From Macrocystis pyrifera (lineage: Eukaryota; Sar; Phaeophyceae; Laminariales; Laminariaceae): DNA of 64,000 nucleotides. The stretch is from positions 4,499,862 through 4,563,861 of the forward strand of contig JASSKH010000029.1 of the NCBI GenBank assembly GCA_031763025.1, read 5' to 3'. Below are positions 1 through 12,900 of this stretch, piece by piece. Positions within the stretch are counted from its first letter, which is position 1. The number at the start of each line of letters is the position of its first letter. Position numbers and translations under genes: made by a program. The notes under the pieces were generated by a model. It was not told where the DNA came from. It did no database searches and was given only the letters and a program-made list of their open reading frames with translations.

Positions 1-3000
1 TTCAATACCGATAACTTCTGACAGGTCGGTGGTGTGGGTATCCTGCAGGGTCGCTTGTGGCTACTGGGGCAGCCGGAGGAACAACATCTCTGTAGCAAAA
101 TATGTCGGGAGACAGCACTATCACCCCTTGACAGGCAGCAAGTATCCCATGACTGGCCTTGAAGAACGCCAAACTGCTAGGTTTTAGTGTGGTACATTCA
201 GCCCTACACCTTTAGCCGGAGCACGGTTTCCCTCAGCCTACAAATCTCCTGATATACTTTCTCTGCAGCCGACGTTGGAGTCGTTGCAACAGGGAAGAAA
301 GCGCCACCCGAAGGTAATGGCGGCGTGTGTAGAATGCAACCGAACCTTGCACACCGATTCAAAAACAGTTGTACATCAGTACGTACGAACTGCTATAGTA
401 CAGAAAAGTAACACGCGAGTAAAGCTGTTGATAACGTGTCGAATTTCATGGTTTTGAGGTACGCAGACACTCCTTAACGTACGACCACGACACGGCGTAA
501 GAGGCGAGACTCGGTACATTTTGGCCGGCGTCGGAGACTACTCGTATAGTAAGACGGAGGAACTACGTCAAAGCGTTATGAGTTAGCCGAACGTCTCCAA
601 CGCACGTGTCGTGCTGTGCGCGAAGCAGCGTCCTGATTCGCACCCTATTCTGTACCACGAGCACGATGACCAACCAAAAAACAAAGCGCATTGCCTGCTG
701 CCTTCGGCTCTTTCACTGACTAGACATTCGAGCCCCGCTCGTTCCAGCGAGCGACTGACTGGCACACCATCTACAAGGAACGCGTCTCGCTATCGGCGGC
801 GCTACTCGTACATCCCCAGGTGATTGTAAGCACTTACCAGACATCAATAGCTCAGGCCGCAGAACACTGCCCTGCCTTACATGCCGCCAAAACTTTGGAG
901 ACTCGGTCAGTGGACGTCGACAGAGGGGGCACGCACGCCCGCGGAACAACCTCCGGGAAGGCACATTCTTCGCAGGAAAGAGCGACCCGTATGGTAAGCA
1001 CCTGCTTGTTCACGGCCCTGGTAGTCGCCTGCGGAGGCGCTATACCGTTTGTTTGATGTCCTCTCTTTTGGGAGGCGTTCGTTGTTTCGGTTACATCCGG
1101 TAGAACCCCGCAACTGCGGTGTTCGGCAAGTCTCTTGAAGTCAGTTGTCTTTAGAATCGCCAGGGTGCTGTAGCAGAGCGCTCGCTTACGTGGAAGGCCT
1201 ATCATACTGCTGCCCTTTTGTATGTCCGTTCTATGCGTACAATAGTTGTGAAAGCTTCCGTTTTTGTTTGGTTGAGAGGACGCCAAGTTTAACCCCTGCA
1301 AAATATGAATAATATCTCGTAATGCGCGCCTCTAAATGTTAGGATGCGAAACAAGCAACCCTGCCCCAGTGGGATTGGAGCGGTTTTGTCGACGGCAGCC
1401 CCATCCGCCCTCTAGGCGGCTCGGCATGACAGCGTCGGTCAGCCGGTACCATACCATACTGTAGGCCATACGCTTACCGCGAAGCCCAGTTCGAGACAAA
1501 CCAATAATGTAGCATAATAACGGTACGACATCAACTACCGATGCCCCAGCGCAGGACGCGCGTTTCAGGGATGCAGTGCTTTCTTTCCCTCCTGAAGATA
1601 TGTTACGCCCCTCCTACTGTCTGCCAGTGTTCGTGTCGCGCACGCACCCCGTACACCGTACTCGTACTCGTAGCGCCCGAGAATGTTTCGCGCCGAAACT
1701 AAGGGCATCGCGGTGGGACTTTCCACGAGACGATTCGGTTTAATGCACCTACATGTACCACTATTCCACTCTTGCTTACCTGCGACTAATCATTCAGCGG
1801 CGTCTGTAGCATACGCAGTGGTAGATAATACATACCTAACCCGCAGGAACTCCATTACAGCATCGTGTAGTAGCCCATCCATCGAGAGGCTACTCGCGCG
1901 TGCCCAGGCCTCCTTGACGGCTGGAGCCCCATCCCGCACACTCATGTCCTCCCCCGTTAAAATATATATCGCGCTCTTATGGCGCACCACGGTCTCGTGC
2001 CGCTACCACTAATACTACTGTAAGAACATCGTCGGCGGTTCATCAGGTCTGATGGCGGTCGTCGTCTGTAGAGGGAGCCATGAAAGCGCGAGTGCGACGG
2101 AGGCACAGGGCGGCGGGAGAACGGCGGGTATGAGGGGCGGTGCCACGGCACGAACATTCGGGCGCTATGCACACCGCTCTCGGTGGTGGTACGCCGATAT
2201 TTGACCGTCCTGTCCGCAGTGTTGCAAGCAGTCGTGCAATACCACACAACAATACTGCGGTACAGACAGTGTGAGCTGTCGTGCGTGCGCATGAGCGCCT
2301 GGCTGCTGTACCGTTCTATTGGTGACGCACACGGCATGAACCACGGTGTGGGTATGCATTGGCTTTGATGTATTATTTGCATGCCGCGTGTCGCGATAAG
2401 AACGAAAGCGACGAGGTTAGAAGACCATACGTGCGCATTCACTGCGATCAGCAGAATATTACCGCCGGTACTATTGCCTGTATATGGGCTATCGACCGCG
2501 TGATACCGCAAGTATGCAGAAAATCGAACACATATGATCCATAACATATACCAGGTATCACACACATGCAGCTTACGCTCGTGGTGCCGGTGGCCGTCGA
2601 ACATCAAACAAATGCCCCATAAACACAAAACACACTGATACTGGCATTATATTGCTGTGATGCGCAGGTGTGGGTTTTTCAATGCACCCTTCACGCAACG
2701 AAACAAACATCCCCCACCGAACACTCGTTGTGCACCCGCGGTACACCTTCAAAAAACTTCAGCACAATCTATACAAACGACTTGTGCACCAGGGTGCGAC
2801 ACATTCGGCGCTCTCTCTCCATGCGTACGTCAGCAAGAACAGACGACGTGTCATCACGAGTTTCAGGAAAGGGGCTTTTTGACTGCACTACATACTAAAT
2901 ACCAGGTACACTGCGCGCGACTCTCATTCCGGATGATCGTCATAACATTTTAGGTATGGTACAGTATAGCTATATTTTCCTTCCCTCGAACAGTGTTAGT

Positions 3001-5500
3001 CTTCACTGATCGTCTTCGTCTTTATTCTCTGTCTGTACGCATCCACGGGTAGGAATCCTTAGCCGCATCGTCTTGTTTGCTGCTAGCTCGACGTAGGCGC
3101 CCAGTACAACCTGTGTCATACGAAATAACGCTGTACACCAAACGGTACGTCAAGAGAATACCGGGTACCGCAAGATACTATCAGTGTATTTTGCGGCGTC
3201 GTAGTGACGGCCTCCTACAACTTTGTTTCGTACCCCCCGTGGCCGTGCCATATTTTTACCCTGCCAAAGGTACTTCTCCCGTTTGCCTAGCAGGCGGCCG
3301 TATCTCTTGGTGCTGCACGCACCAGGCACTATAGTAGTAGTTACCGTGTATTGTTTGGTCAAGTTGCTCACCAGCGAACGGCACCACCCGCGCAGATGCG
3401 GCATGTTCCCGCGGTTTGTGTAGAATTATACGTACGATATCTCGGGTAACTGTCTGTATCTCCATACCAGGTAATCGTATCCTCTGCCGGTACAGCAGTA
3501 CAGTACTACAGTAAATGCGTATACGTTACATGATTGATCGCTCTCGGCTTTTGGACCGCCTACCGCAATATCTCTTGCTTTCGCGGTGGATCTTAGCGCT
3601 CCCGTCTCGCCATCAGGCCGAATCGACGCTGTAGCGAGTTGGTGCGAATCGCCACCTTGCCCGGTATGCGCTGCTCAGTGCGCACGCACGCAGCAGGGGC
3701 TGGCTTGTTGATGTCTTCCCCCCGCTTGTTTCCGGAACGCTCTGCAGCGACACATATTATAGGTGCATAGCAGGGCAGGCATAAAAAAATGCCCAACAGT
3801 CCAGTTCGATTGTTTACGATTCGAATTCTTGTTTGTATAACTTTGTGACGCACCGCGTTCTGAGATCGTTTCGGTGCCTCACCGGTACTTGCCGGCGCAG
3901 GTGCCTGCCTGCCTGCGCTTACCTACTACGTGACCATGCACGCAATCGCATAGATAGTTCGATCGCACAAACAAAGCATGACGATGACGATGGTGGACTC
4001 CTGTAGTGTACGTACCAATACTACAAATAGTCAGTGTATACCCACAACACACAGCAGCTGGTGCAGTAGAAAATAATACCTACGGCAGCAGCAAGCAAAT
4101 GAATGTAAAGTCATATAGATCACACAAACAACCCACGCCTGAATACGTCTCATCGAAGGTACCCGACACACAATCCAACACCACGATGCAATGCCTATTG
4201 CTGTTCTGAAGAGTAACATACTTTCCGTAGCTAGTATTAATAGTGCACTCGTGGTACAAGCAGTGCAGCAGCAGTACATACATGCAAGCGTATAGACCCG
4301 CAGCGCGTCCATACCTCTGGTGATAGACCATGCGCGCCCGATGCCCTTAGAACACTACAGTAGCAAGATATTGCCGCTGTGTGCAGAGATGTCCGGCGGA
4401 CCTCTTTCGAGTCACTGTTCACGCTCCGCAGTGACTGCCGTGTTGGCATGCAGCAGTCAGTTATTAATAGTGTGCTCATACATACCACTCTTTACTTTTT
4501 CTGTACGAGTAGGGATACTAACAAAACGCGAAATAATAAGAACAGAAGAATACGAAGGCGGGCCTGCTGTGACAATGCGGGATACGCTGGGATGTCCTGA
4601 TCTCTTTATTATTCGCGCTCTTTGTCTTCTCGAGGGGCGCGCACTACGCACTACCAGGTACTATTAATACGTGTGCAGATATTCAAAATACAAGCACCGC
4701 ACGATGGTACAGCAGTTGTATGCGCATTCACTACTGCAGTGTAGTACGTAATTTTTTACGACCTCTGGTACTATTTATTTTTGTACTGTGTGTTGCTCGC
4801 CATCATCGTATAGTCACTCACCCAGTACCGGCAGCGCAATACGGCGGGTACATCACAGCAGCAAGCAGCAGCAGCAACAGCAGTAGTAGTCGACAGATAC
4901 AGCCAGCCTGGACCAGGATCTATTTATTTCGAATTTAGTGGACTGGAATGAATGTCTGTGTGGGAGAGCCTCGACGCCTACAGAGTACGTGCAGCAGTAG
5001 TAGGCAGAAGGCAACTTGAGGGTCCAGAAAACGTTTCATCGAAGTGTGGAACCACACCTCGTCTACACATCAAAAACGGAGCAAGAAGCTGTCACGCCGT
5101 GACGAAAGATCATAAAAAGTAGACCGTCCGCAATCCGCACACAGGGGAAAAATGAATGAGCAGAGACAGGCCGGACATGGGGGATTCAGCGAGGGTGAGG
5201 GTCAGGTCACCCGTGCGCATCTGCCGTCCAGACGTCCAGCAGCAGCCGGTGTAACTCGTCTCCGACAGGGAGGAAACGAGGGCACGGGGGCGCTGCATAC
5301 ATACATACCTTATTTGCTTGTTCGTCGCATCATCCCCCACACAAAACAATACATACGAATACAACGCTCGATATTTTTTCGCAAAAATAATGAGATCAAC
5401 TTTTTAGTGTATAGTAGCACAGAGGTGTTCACTCGCACAGCAGCAGGAATAGCAGCAACAGCGCAGAGCTGCAGCAGTAGCAACAAAACAGAGTGTAGCT
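1..5500. other. Gene-free stretch, no supported gene
   Basis: I see no convincing coding region in this stretch. The open frames are short, overlap on both strands and show no recognisable domain. It contains three TATTAATA words (4235, 4462, 4662) and several TACCAGGTA words (2549, 2900, 3465, 4652), which are discussed as possible transposon scars. A CAG/CAA-like simple stretch lies near 4858-4895. It may be intergenic DNA upstream of the large + strand gene. Confidence 0.5.
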
Positions 5501-5996
5501 GATGCGCCGGGCAGACTTCGAACGTCGAGCAACATTGACATTTGATTTTTTCATCACATCATCACTACAATCATGAGGAATTGAAAACATTATTTCGAGA
5601 TACTGGACACATATCTTCGAGATCGGTCAAATCTCCCTACTTTTCCTCTGTCCCTCTTTTTTTATATATACAAATCATAGGCACGCAGCAATCTACCATC
5701 GATCATAAGTGTTTACATCTACCAGGTAGCAACCAACCAAGGCGCGGTCACGTTGATCGCGGGCTGGCCACAGGGGGGGGGGAAACCAGCTCAGCAACCG
5801 GAGGCAAACGCAACGTCCGAGATATCCTCCGGCCTCTGGCGGGACACGACGGACCCAAGGCGCTGTCACCGACGGCCGAGCGGAGACCGTTGAGATTCAG
5901 TCTTTTAGAGTTACTCTTGGGTGAGTCGTTCAAATTCTTGCGCGAGAACAAGCAAGACAAGAAGAGGCAAGAAACGCAGCGGGGTACCAACACAAA

Positions 5997-6006
5997 TATT
6001 ATATAG
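5997..6006 (+). promoter_or_regulatory. Possible TATA box upstream of exon 1
   Basis: A TATTATATAG sequence lies about 240 bases before the proposed start codon, in an otherwise GC-rich stretch. A transcription start near 6030 would fit normal TATA spacing. A donor-like GTGAGT at about 5920 could instead mean that a non-coding leader exon ends there. Neither can be decided without transcript data. Confidence 0.2.
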
Positions 6007-6238
6007 AGCGAACGGCCCCGTCCCGAGCGTCCGTCGGACACGGGAGGAGCCGGGGGTGGGAGGACTTCGGCCACGTGTTTTGAGTCACTTCCGCGTCGGT
6101 GGTGGTGTCAAGGTCGTCGTCGAGAAGGCAAGGGAAACGAAAACCTCAACACCACGCGCACGGCGCCCGGCCAGTGCGCGACGGAGCTAGGCTGGCTCTT
6201 CCGAGGAACATTGGAGATTGGAGGCACCCTCGCCTGAC

Positions 6239-6453
6239 ATGACGCCAACGCCAACCGATGTCGGTACCTATCGCAACACACACGCGGTGGGAGAAGAGGC
6301 GCGGGCGGCAGCGCCTCTCCCAATGAAAGGGAAGGGCCTCGAGCGCGACGACACGAGCAGCGTGAGCTCGCATGGCTGTGGCGGCGTTCCCTCTCGGCCT
6401 GGTTCCACGGAGCCTCCCCATCGCGGCCGACCACCGCCCATCACCACTTCTCT

Positions 6454-6494
<41 letters not shown>

Positions 6495-6623
6495 CGACCG
6501 GAGGAGGCGGGGGGCCTGGGAACATGCCAAGCGGAATCAGTGTGCAGGAGCTGAAGCAGATGACGGCACTCAGGATGGCCCATGAGCAGGCACACCTGCG
6601 CGCCAGCAGCCCCTTCGCGAGCG
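6239..6623 (+). CDS. Exon 1 (start, polyQ, first VQELK motif)
   Basis: The ATG at 6239 is the first in frame after a TAG at 6188. The exon encodes a basic, Pro/Ser-rich leader, a run of about 13 Gln from a pure CAG tract, then GISVQELKQMTALRMAHEQ near its end. It stops at a GTGAGT donor (6624) in phase 1, which matches the phase of the acceptor at 29624. The motif is complete within this exon, whereas the second copy in the gene is split by an intron. It could instead be the only or last exon of a separate short gene. Confidence 0.6.
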
Positions 6624-6919
6624 GTGAGTGCCCCCTCCGCGCCCGTGAACGATCTCGGCTTTAGCCCTGTGTCGCGCGCTCTTATGTATCAGTACGAGAA
6701 CGTAAAAATGCGGCTTCAAGTATAGCTACACTCGCAGAGACCTACAGGTAGACATAATAGTGTGCATAGTACACATTGCAGAACTTTTAAACTTGTAAAA
6801 TCAGTGCAGTTTCGAATCTCGACGTTCGTGTAAATGGTACAACAGGAGCAGGAACGAAGCGAAGGTATTCATGTATGCTGTTTCGTGTGTACAGGTGTAG
6901 TGCAGCGGCAGCTGAGACA

Positions 6920-6960
<41 letters not shown>

Positions 6961-9900
6961 GGCTCGGCTGCTTCTGCTGCCACCAGCTGTGCGATCGTTG
7001 CCTTCCAGTTGGTTGCGCTCCGTATCCGACGTCATCCAGTAGACCCATGAGCCATGAAGGTCCCTACCACCTAGCACTGTTGTTGCTTAGGAGATACCAC
7101 GCACCCGTACTTCATAGCCGTCAGCTCTTCCTGGTCGCTCGTGCTGCAAGACCGATTGCTCCTTGGGATGAAGTAACAAGACGATCGCAAAATGCAACTC
7201 GGTAGGAGTACGAGTATGTACGAGCTACGTGTAGTGTCGTCCTACCGCTGTATTAGTAGTACTGGTACGTGATAAGAGCCGGTGTATGTACGTCGTATGC
7301 CAGGTATGCAACAGCGTGTCGTGCCGACTGGTCCCATTCGAGTTGCGAGTTGCGAGGAGTGGTTCTCGCGTTTACAGAGGCGTGCTTGTTTACGTGCGTG
7401 TGCTTGAGAAACCATGCCGTGCCTGCCTTCCTTTGCTGGCTCGACATGGACAGTACCACGATGGGCCTTCCTTTGCCCGACAAGGACAACGTCACGGCTC
7501 CTGCGCTAAACATTATACTGGTCATGTACTGGTGTGGTCTATATGTAGCAGCAGGAGCAGCATTAGCGTTGGCACGATACACCCAGATACACCAACCCTT
7601 TTAGAACTGCCGTCCCGTTTCGGGGGCAAACCACACTAATCCTAAGTAAATTTTACCCAGAACGGGACTGCAGCCCTAAATGGATTGTAGTCACGCCTTC
7701 TGTCGACCGCGACAGCAGTCGCTCGGTATTTTATTGCCGGCCTCGGGCCGTCTTCGTTGATGGCACGACAGAGTCATTCGTTGATCGCACACACAGCAGT
7801 CAACCGCCACTTCGCGCCGTCGCTCCTGGATGATAGCACGCACTCTGTCCGTGTATGTAAGATGCGTGTAGTCTTGATATTTGTACGCAAAACAGTTATT
7901 ACATTTCCGTTCAATGTTGTATGATACCATCAAAAAGAGCAAGATCGTTGTGTTGCGAGGCCCCTACCCCGGGCTTCCTCCATTTATCTAGTGCTGGTGT
8001 TTCTTACCAGAGGTACCTCGGTTCGAAAATTGGCACGGCTGTTCGCGGGACACGATCCGACCCGCGGGTCGAGTCAGGAAGTATTCAAAATATCACTTGT
8101 CGGGTCGGGTGATGAGGTTTTCAAATGTCGCGGGTCGGGTCAGGTCGAGTCAAGATTTTTTCGAATCTCACGGGTTGGGTTTGTCGGGTCATGAGTTTTT
8201 CAAATCCCACGGGTCGGGTCGGGTCGGGTCGGTTCAAGAAGTGATGGAAAGCGCACTAGTAGGGGCAGCATCACCCGCGAGTTTTTTTCATGCTAATCCG
8301 CCGGTTGGACCCGCGCATCCGACCCGCGGATCCGATGCTTCAAAGTATTTTTTTTCCCGCTTCTGCCCAAAAGCTCTTCTTTCGTACCAACACTTGAATG
8401 ATGTTCATTTGCCCTCATATTCATATCTTGTACGCATTAATAGCACCGCTACATCTATACACACGCATGTCTCCATTAATCCATTTCCATTACAGCCAGG
8501 CCACATAAAAGTGCGGAGTACGAATGTGGAGATAAAATGGTTTCCGAAGCGTCGACCCACCGTCGGATCCGCGGGTCGATCCCGCGGGTCGAGATAAATG
8601 GTCTCGATGATTTAGGTGACCAAATCCGCGCCATGCCTCATGTCTCACGTGTCAATCAATCGGAGCCTGGCGTGTCGGGTCGGGTCGGGTCAGGAGGTGT
8701 TCAAAGTCTTACGGGTCAGGTCGGGTCGGGTCGGGTCTAAAGGTTTTTGAATCTCGCGGGCTGGGTCGGGTCGGTTCATGATGTGGTTAAATCTCACGGG
8801 TCGGGTCGGGTTGGGTGAAGAGGCTTCCATTGTGGGGCGGGTCAGTTCGGATGAGGTGACCCGACACGACCCGAGCTGACCCATGAGGTTTGAACTGACC
8901 CGCGAACAGCCCTGAAACTGAGTTTCATACAGTCGGAAATCCGGAAACCAATGTAGTTGTCGTTTTATCAAATTGTCAGTTTTTTTTTTTCCCCGTTTAA
9001 ATTTCGGTCAAGTCTCCCCTAAGGTTGCCTTTTGCCCTCTCCTTTCTGGTATATAGATATACATCGCTGATCGAACCTCCTTTTTACTTTCTTTTACCAG
9101 GTACCTGCCTGATATACGCACGCCACTCGTGCCTTGGCAGAAGTTATTTACCTCGGGACTACGAAATACACGTGACATGCTATCGAATTTGTTAAGAAAA
9201 AAAACACTACGTACGGGCCCTGGCTTTGCTTAATGCATTTCTATATTTCTATGATATTCTTGTATTAATAGTAAAATGTCGCTGGGCGCTGGGGACTGGG
9301 GAGGAGGACGACTCAGCGTGGAACGGTTCGATATGAAGACAACAGCGAACAGCACCAAAACGGCAACACAAATACAATAACCCAACAACAAGAACAGCGA
9401 ACAGCGAGCCACATCAGCAACAAGTATTTGCAACAGACAGCAGTACATACCAATGCTGATACCGCTCAACATGTACAATCCCAATGCTTCTTATCCCCCC
9501 CCCCCCCCCCCCCCCCCCTATTATATATTATATATGGTTGGGTTGGCGTCGGTTGGCAACGACCTGTAAAACATGCCGCTCACTACGTGAGCTAGACATG
9601 CAGGGTACCGCTTTTTTTTTTTTTTTTTTTTTTTTTTCGGCGGTCGCCCACAGCTGGTTGTCGAGTTAGATCATTTGTGCGAGGTAAAGAACCTTTACTC
9701 TGCACAAGGGAATTGATCGTATCACGTAGTGTTCAAGGTAAGGCACCCAAGAGGCAGTTACATAGTACTACCATTGCTGTCTCTGGAAGTGGCTACACCG
9801 GAAATTTAACTAACTCATTGAAGCTGTCATCCCTATGCAAGTCTGCCTCACAAGCGGTTATTAGTAGGATCAGCTCACCCTTGATGCGACTCGCCGGACA

Positions 9901-12900
9901 CCTCACGGCGCTTCGCGCTTGGTGCAAGCAATGTCTGCCTAGTCGGTGAAAACCCGACATGCCCCGTCCCGGCATTGTAGGGATGCGAGGGTATATGGTC
10001 ATACGACTACGGCCATGCATGATAATGAGTACACCACCCCCCTGCAGTGCCTAGAATATGCAGGAGAAGCATGGGAAGGGAACGCGAAACTCGTAAAGCA
10101 GTTGGAAACAGGACAAATGACAGCAGCTAAAAAAATCCTAAGATGCTCAAGTACGACTATTAATAGTAATACAGCATTAAGAGCAGAACTGGGAATGCGC
10201 CCACTCAAGACAAATAGAGACATGAGAAAGTTGAACTGGCAATATAAAGTAGGGAACATGCCAAAAAAGAGGTTGCCAGCCATAGTTGACAGAGCTGTAT
10301 GGGAGAAAGTAACAAAAGGGCGAGCTGGAATAAGGTGGGATGGCGTAGTTGAGGAAGTATGGAAGGATCTAGGGGGAAACCAAGTAGAGATGATGTCCGC
10401 CGGGAAGTTTGGGAGGTACAAGGCAGAAGTAGAAGAAAGGATAGAAAGACGGGAAAGGCTAGCGCTATGAAACAAGGTGGAATCGGAAAAACACTTGGAG
10501 ATATACGGGGGATTGAGGGAAGGAATAGGAATGAAAACGTATTTGCATGGCCCAATGGACTTCGCGAAACAACGCTGAAACTGCGCTTTCGTGTAGGGGA
10601 CCTGGAGCTGCCAGAAAGAAGAAAGAGGTACACCAGTAGCCGGGAAGAGGAGGAAGTAGACGCACAGATGTGCCCGTGTGGCAAAGCAATAGAGTAGAAG
10701 GAGGAACGCGATGTGTTAGAAGAGGAGATGAGGAAAATAGACGAATGTGACATGGAGGACTTTGATACAATGAATAGCAGCGAGAAAACGATCGCTATCC
10801 TAGAAGATAGATGGTGGCCACAGGAGGCCAAAACAGGAAGGGGATAAGATTAGCAAAAAGTTTCTACGTAATTTATGGAAACAACGTAATGAGCGCCCAA
10901 TTGTTGGAGGTGTCTATTAGGAGTAGGAAGGGTGCTCCGTCTCGAAAGGGATGCGTGGTCAATGGTCAAATGACTGATGCAAGCAACAAACGAGTACGCT
11001 CCCCCCCCCCCCTGCAGTGCCCAGGCGAACGACCAGCAACGACGGCTGAACTGCTGCCGCTGCTGTGTTGCTGCTGCTGCTGCTGCTGCTTTTTTAGTGC
11101 TGCCGCGTTCGCGGAAACCACAACACATTAACACATTACGCCTAATCGTATTGCTCGTACCTGGTTCTGCTGAAAGCATTCCAGGTAGGTGATACTCACA
11201 CAGCGGTAGGGGTCCCTCTATAATGCCGGTTTTATAATGGCGATGCCCGATATCCGTACCGGCAAAATCGCGTGGCACAGATGGGATAAAATAAATCCAG
11301 TGTGGCAAGAGTGCGGAATAATCCCGGCGCCCGCTTTAATGCCGGTGTATTGGCCTGGCGCATACCGACACCATAGAGGGACTATTAATAACCACTCCTG
11401 CAGATATTGTATTCAAGATCACACGTTTTGACGATCTAGATATTCCGGGGCAGGTATGAACAGATAGATAGATCCCTGACGTGTGTATGATCTGCGCGAT
11501 CTGCTATTGGTACGAGTATTGCCTAATGCCTGGTAGGATCATGTCTGTCAGGTGAGATGGGTATGTTGCGGCGCTTGCGCACGCACAACGTGTGCCTGGG
11601 ATCCGTAACCTGCGTGTTTCGGCTCATTCACAACATCTCATGACGGCACTACAGAGAAAATTTGTGGAAGACTAAACCTTATCCGTCCCCAATCCCCGGG
11701 TTTCCGGGTAACTCTACGAACGGTATCGGCCAAGCCCGGTACCTTATACCAGATACTACTGCTGTCCCTGGATATAAAGACCGTTTTGATTGAGTGGTAC
11801 ACAACCTGTCCTTGCATTTAGGGACAGTGGTACCTGGTATAGTACTAGCGTCATTCCAGGTATCGTATGCAATATACGCACCAGGTGCCTGGCACGAAAC
11901 AACGCGTGTTGTAGGGTTAGACTATTACGGGAGACCATAGTAAATAGGACCTACGGTACACAAAAAAAACTATATATTTCCCTATTATTGCCTACAGTAT
12001 TTGGTCCTATTTAGTATGGTCCCCCGTACTAGTTTTTTAGATTGCTGGGAGAATCGTGCCACACCAGGGATTCGCGAAAAACACGAGTGAAATCCTACGC
12101 CTTCAGGATCACCGTCCCGTCTTGAGGGACACACTAGTCGGAGTTTTCGTGATTCGTTCCCAAAACGAGAGTGCAGCAGTCCTACTAAAAGGGATTCAAG
12201 TCTGAAATGCGCTCACTTTGGTGCGGACAAGCCCCTTAGACAAGCAAGCTCGTATGTACTTGGATTTTGTTTATTATTGATGGAGGAAGCGACTCATGAG
12301 GCATTGTTGCCTATCGGGTGGTACATCTGCCGTGCAACACGCAAGGTAAATCCCCCCCTCCCCACTTGGAGATGAATTTCCGAGCCCGTTGCAACAAAAC
12401 GAGGGGGGCACACTCAACGAAAAATATCGGGTTGGGAATGACCTCGTTGAGAGATTTCCTTTGTAGACGCATCGCTCGGCGTTTCTGCACTCTCGCCCTG
12501 CTGTTGAGAAAATCAGCCTATTATTAATACTAGAAGTTCGTCCCCTAGGGGGCGTGCTATCTTGAGTGATGCCTTTTCGGTCGGGAACTCCCTTCCCTCC
12601 TTCTTTCGTTCGTTCGTTCCTTCCTCGCTTCCTTTTTTACCTTCCTTTATTTCATCGTTGGTTTGTTTGTTGGTGGATTTGTTTGTTTCTTGCTTCCTTC
12701 CTTCCCTTCCTTCCGTTCTTCCTCTTTTTCCTTCCTGCTTTACTTTCTCTCCTTTTTTTCCCCCCCTCTTTTTTCTTCTTTTCACCGCCGTGCGCTCCGT
12801 TCGTCCTGCTTCTTAGTGTCAGCAGATATCGCCGTTTGTCACTCGAAAATTCTTTGCGTTCGGGCGGCACCAGTTCTGTGCCGGTTCCATTTTTGTTATC

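Noticed and set aside
1957-2628. 223-codon minus-strand frame
   Set aside because: No domain, no splice context and typical random composition; frames of this length are expected by chance in GC-balanced DNA of this size.
10205-10831. 208-codon minus-strand frame, Ser/Leu-rich
   Set aside because: It is antisense to the LINE fragment, whose + strand translation carries the recognisable ALRAELGM and CPCG motifs.
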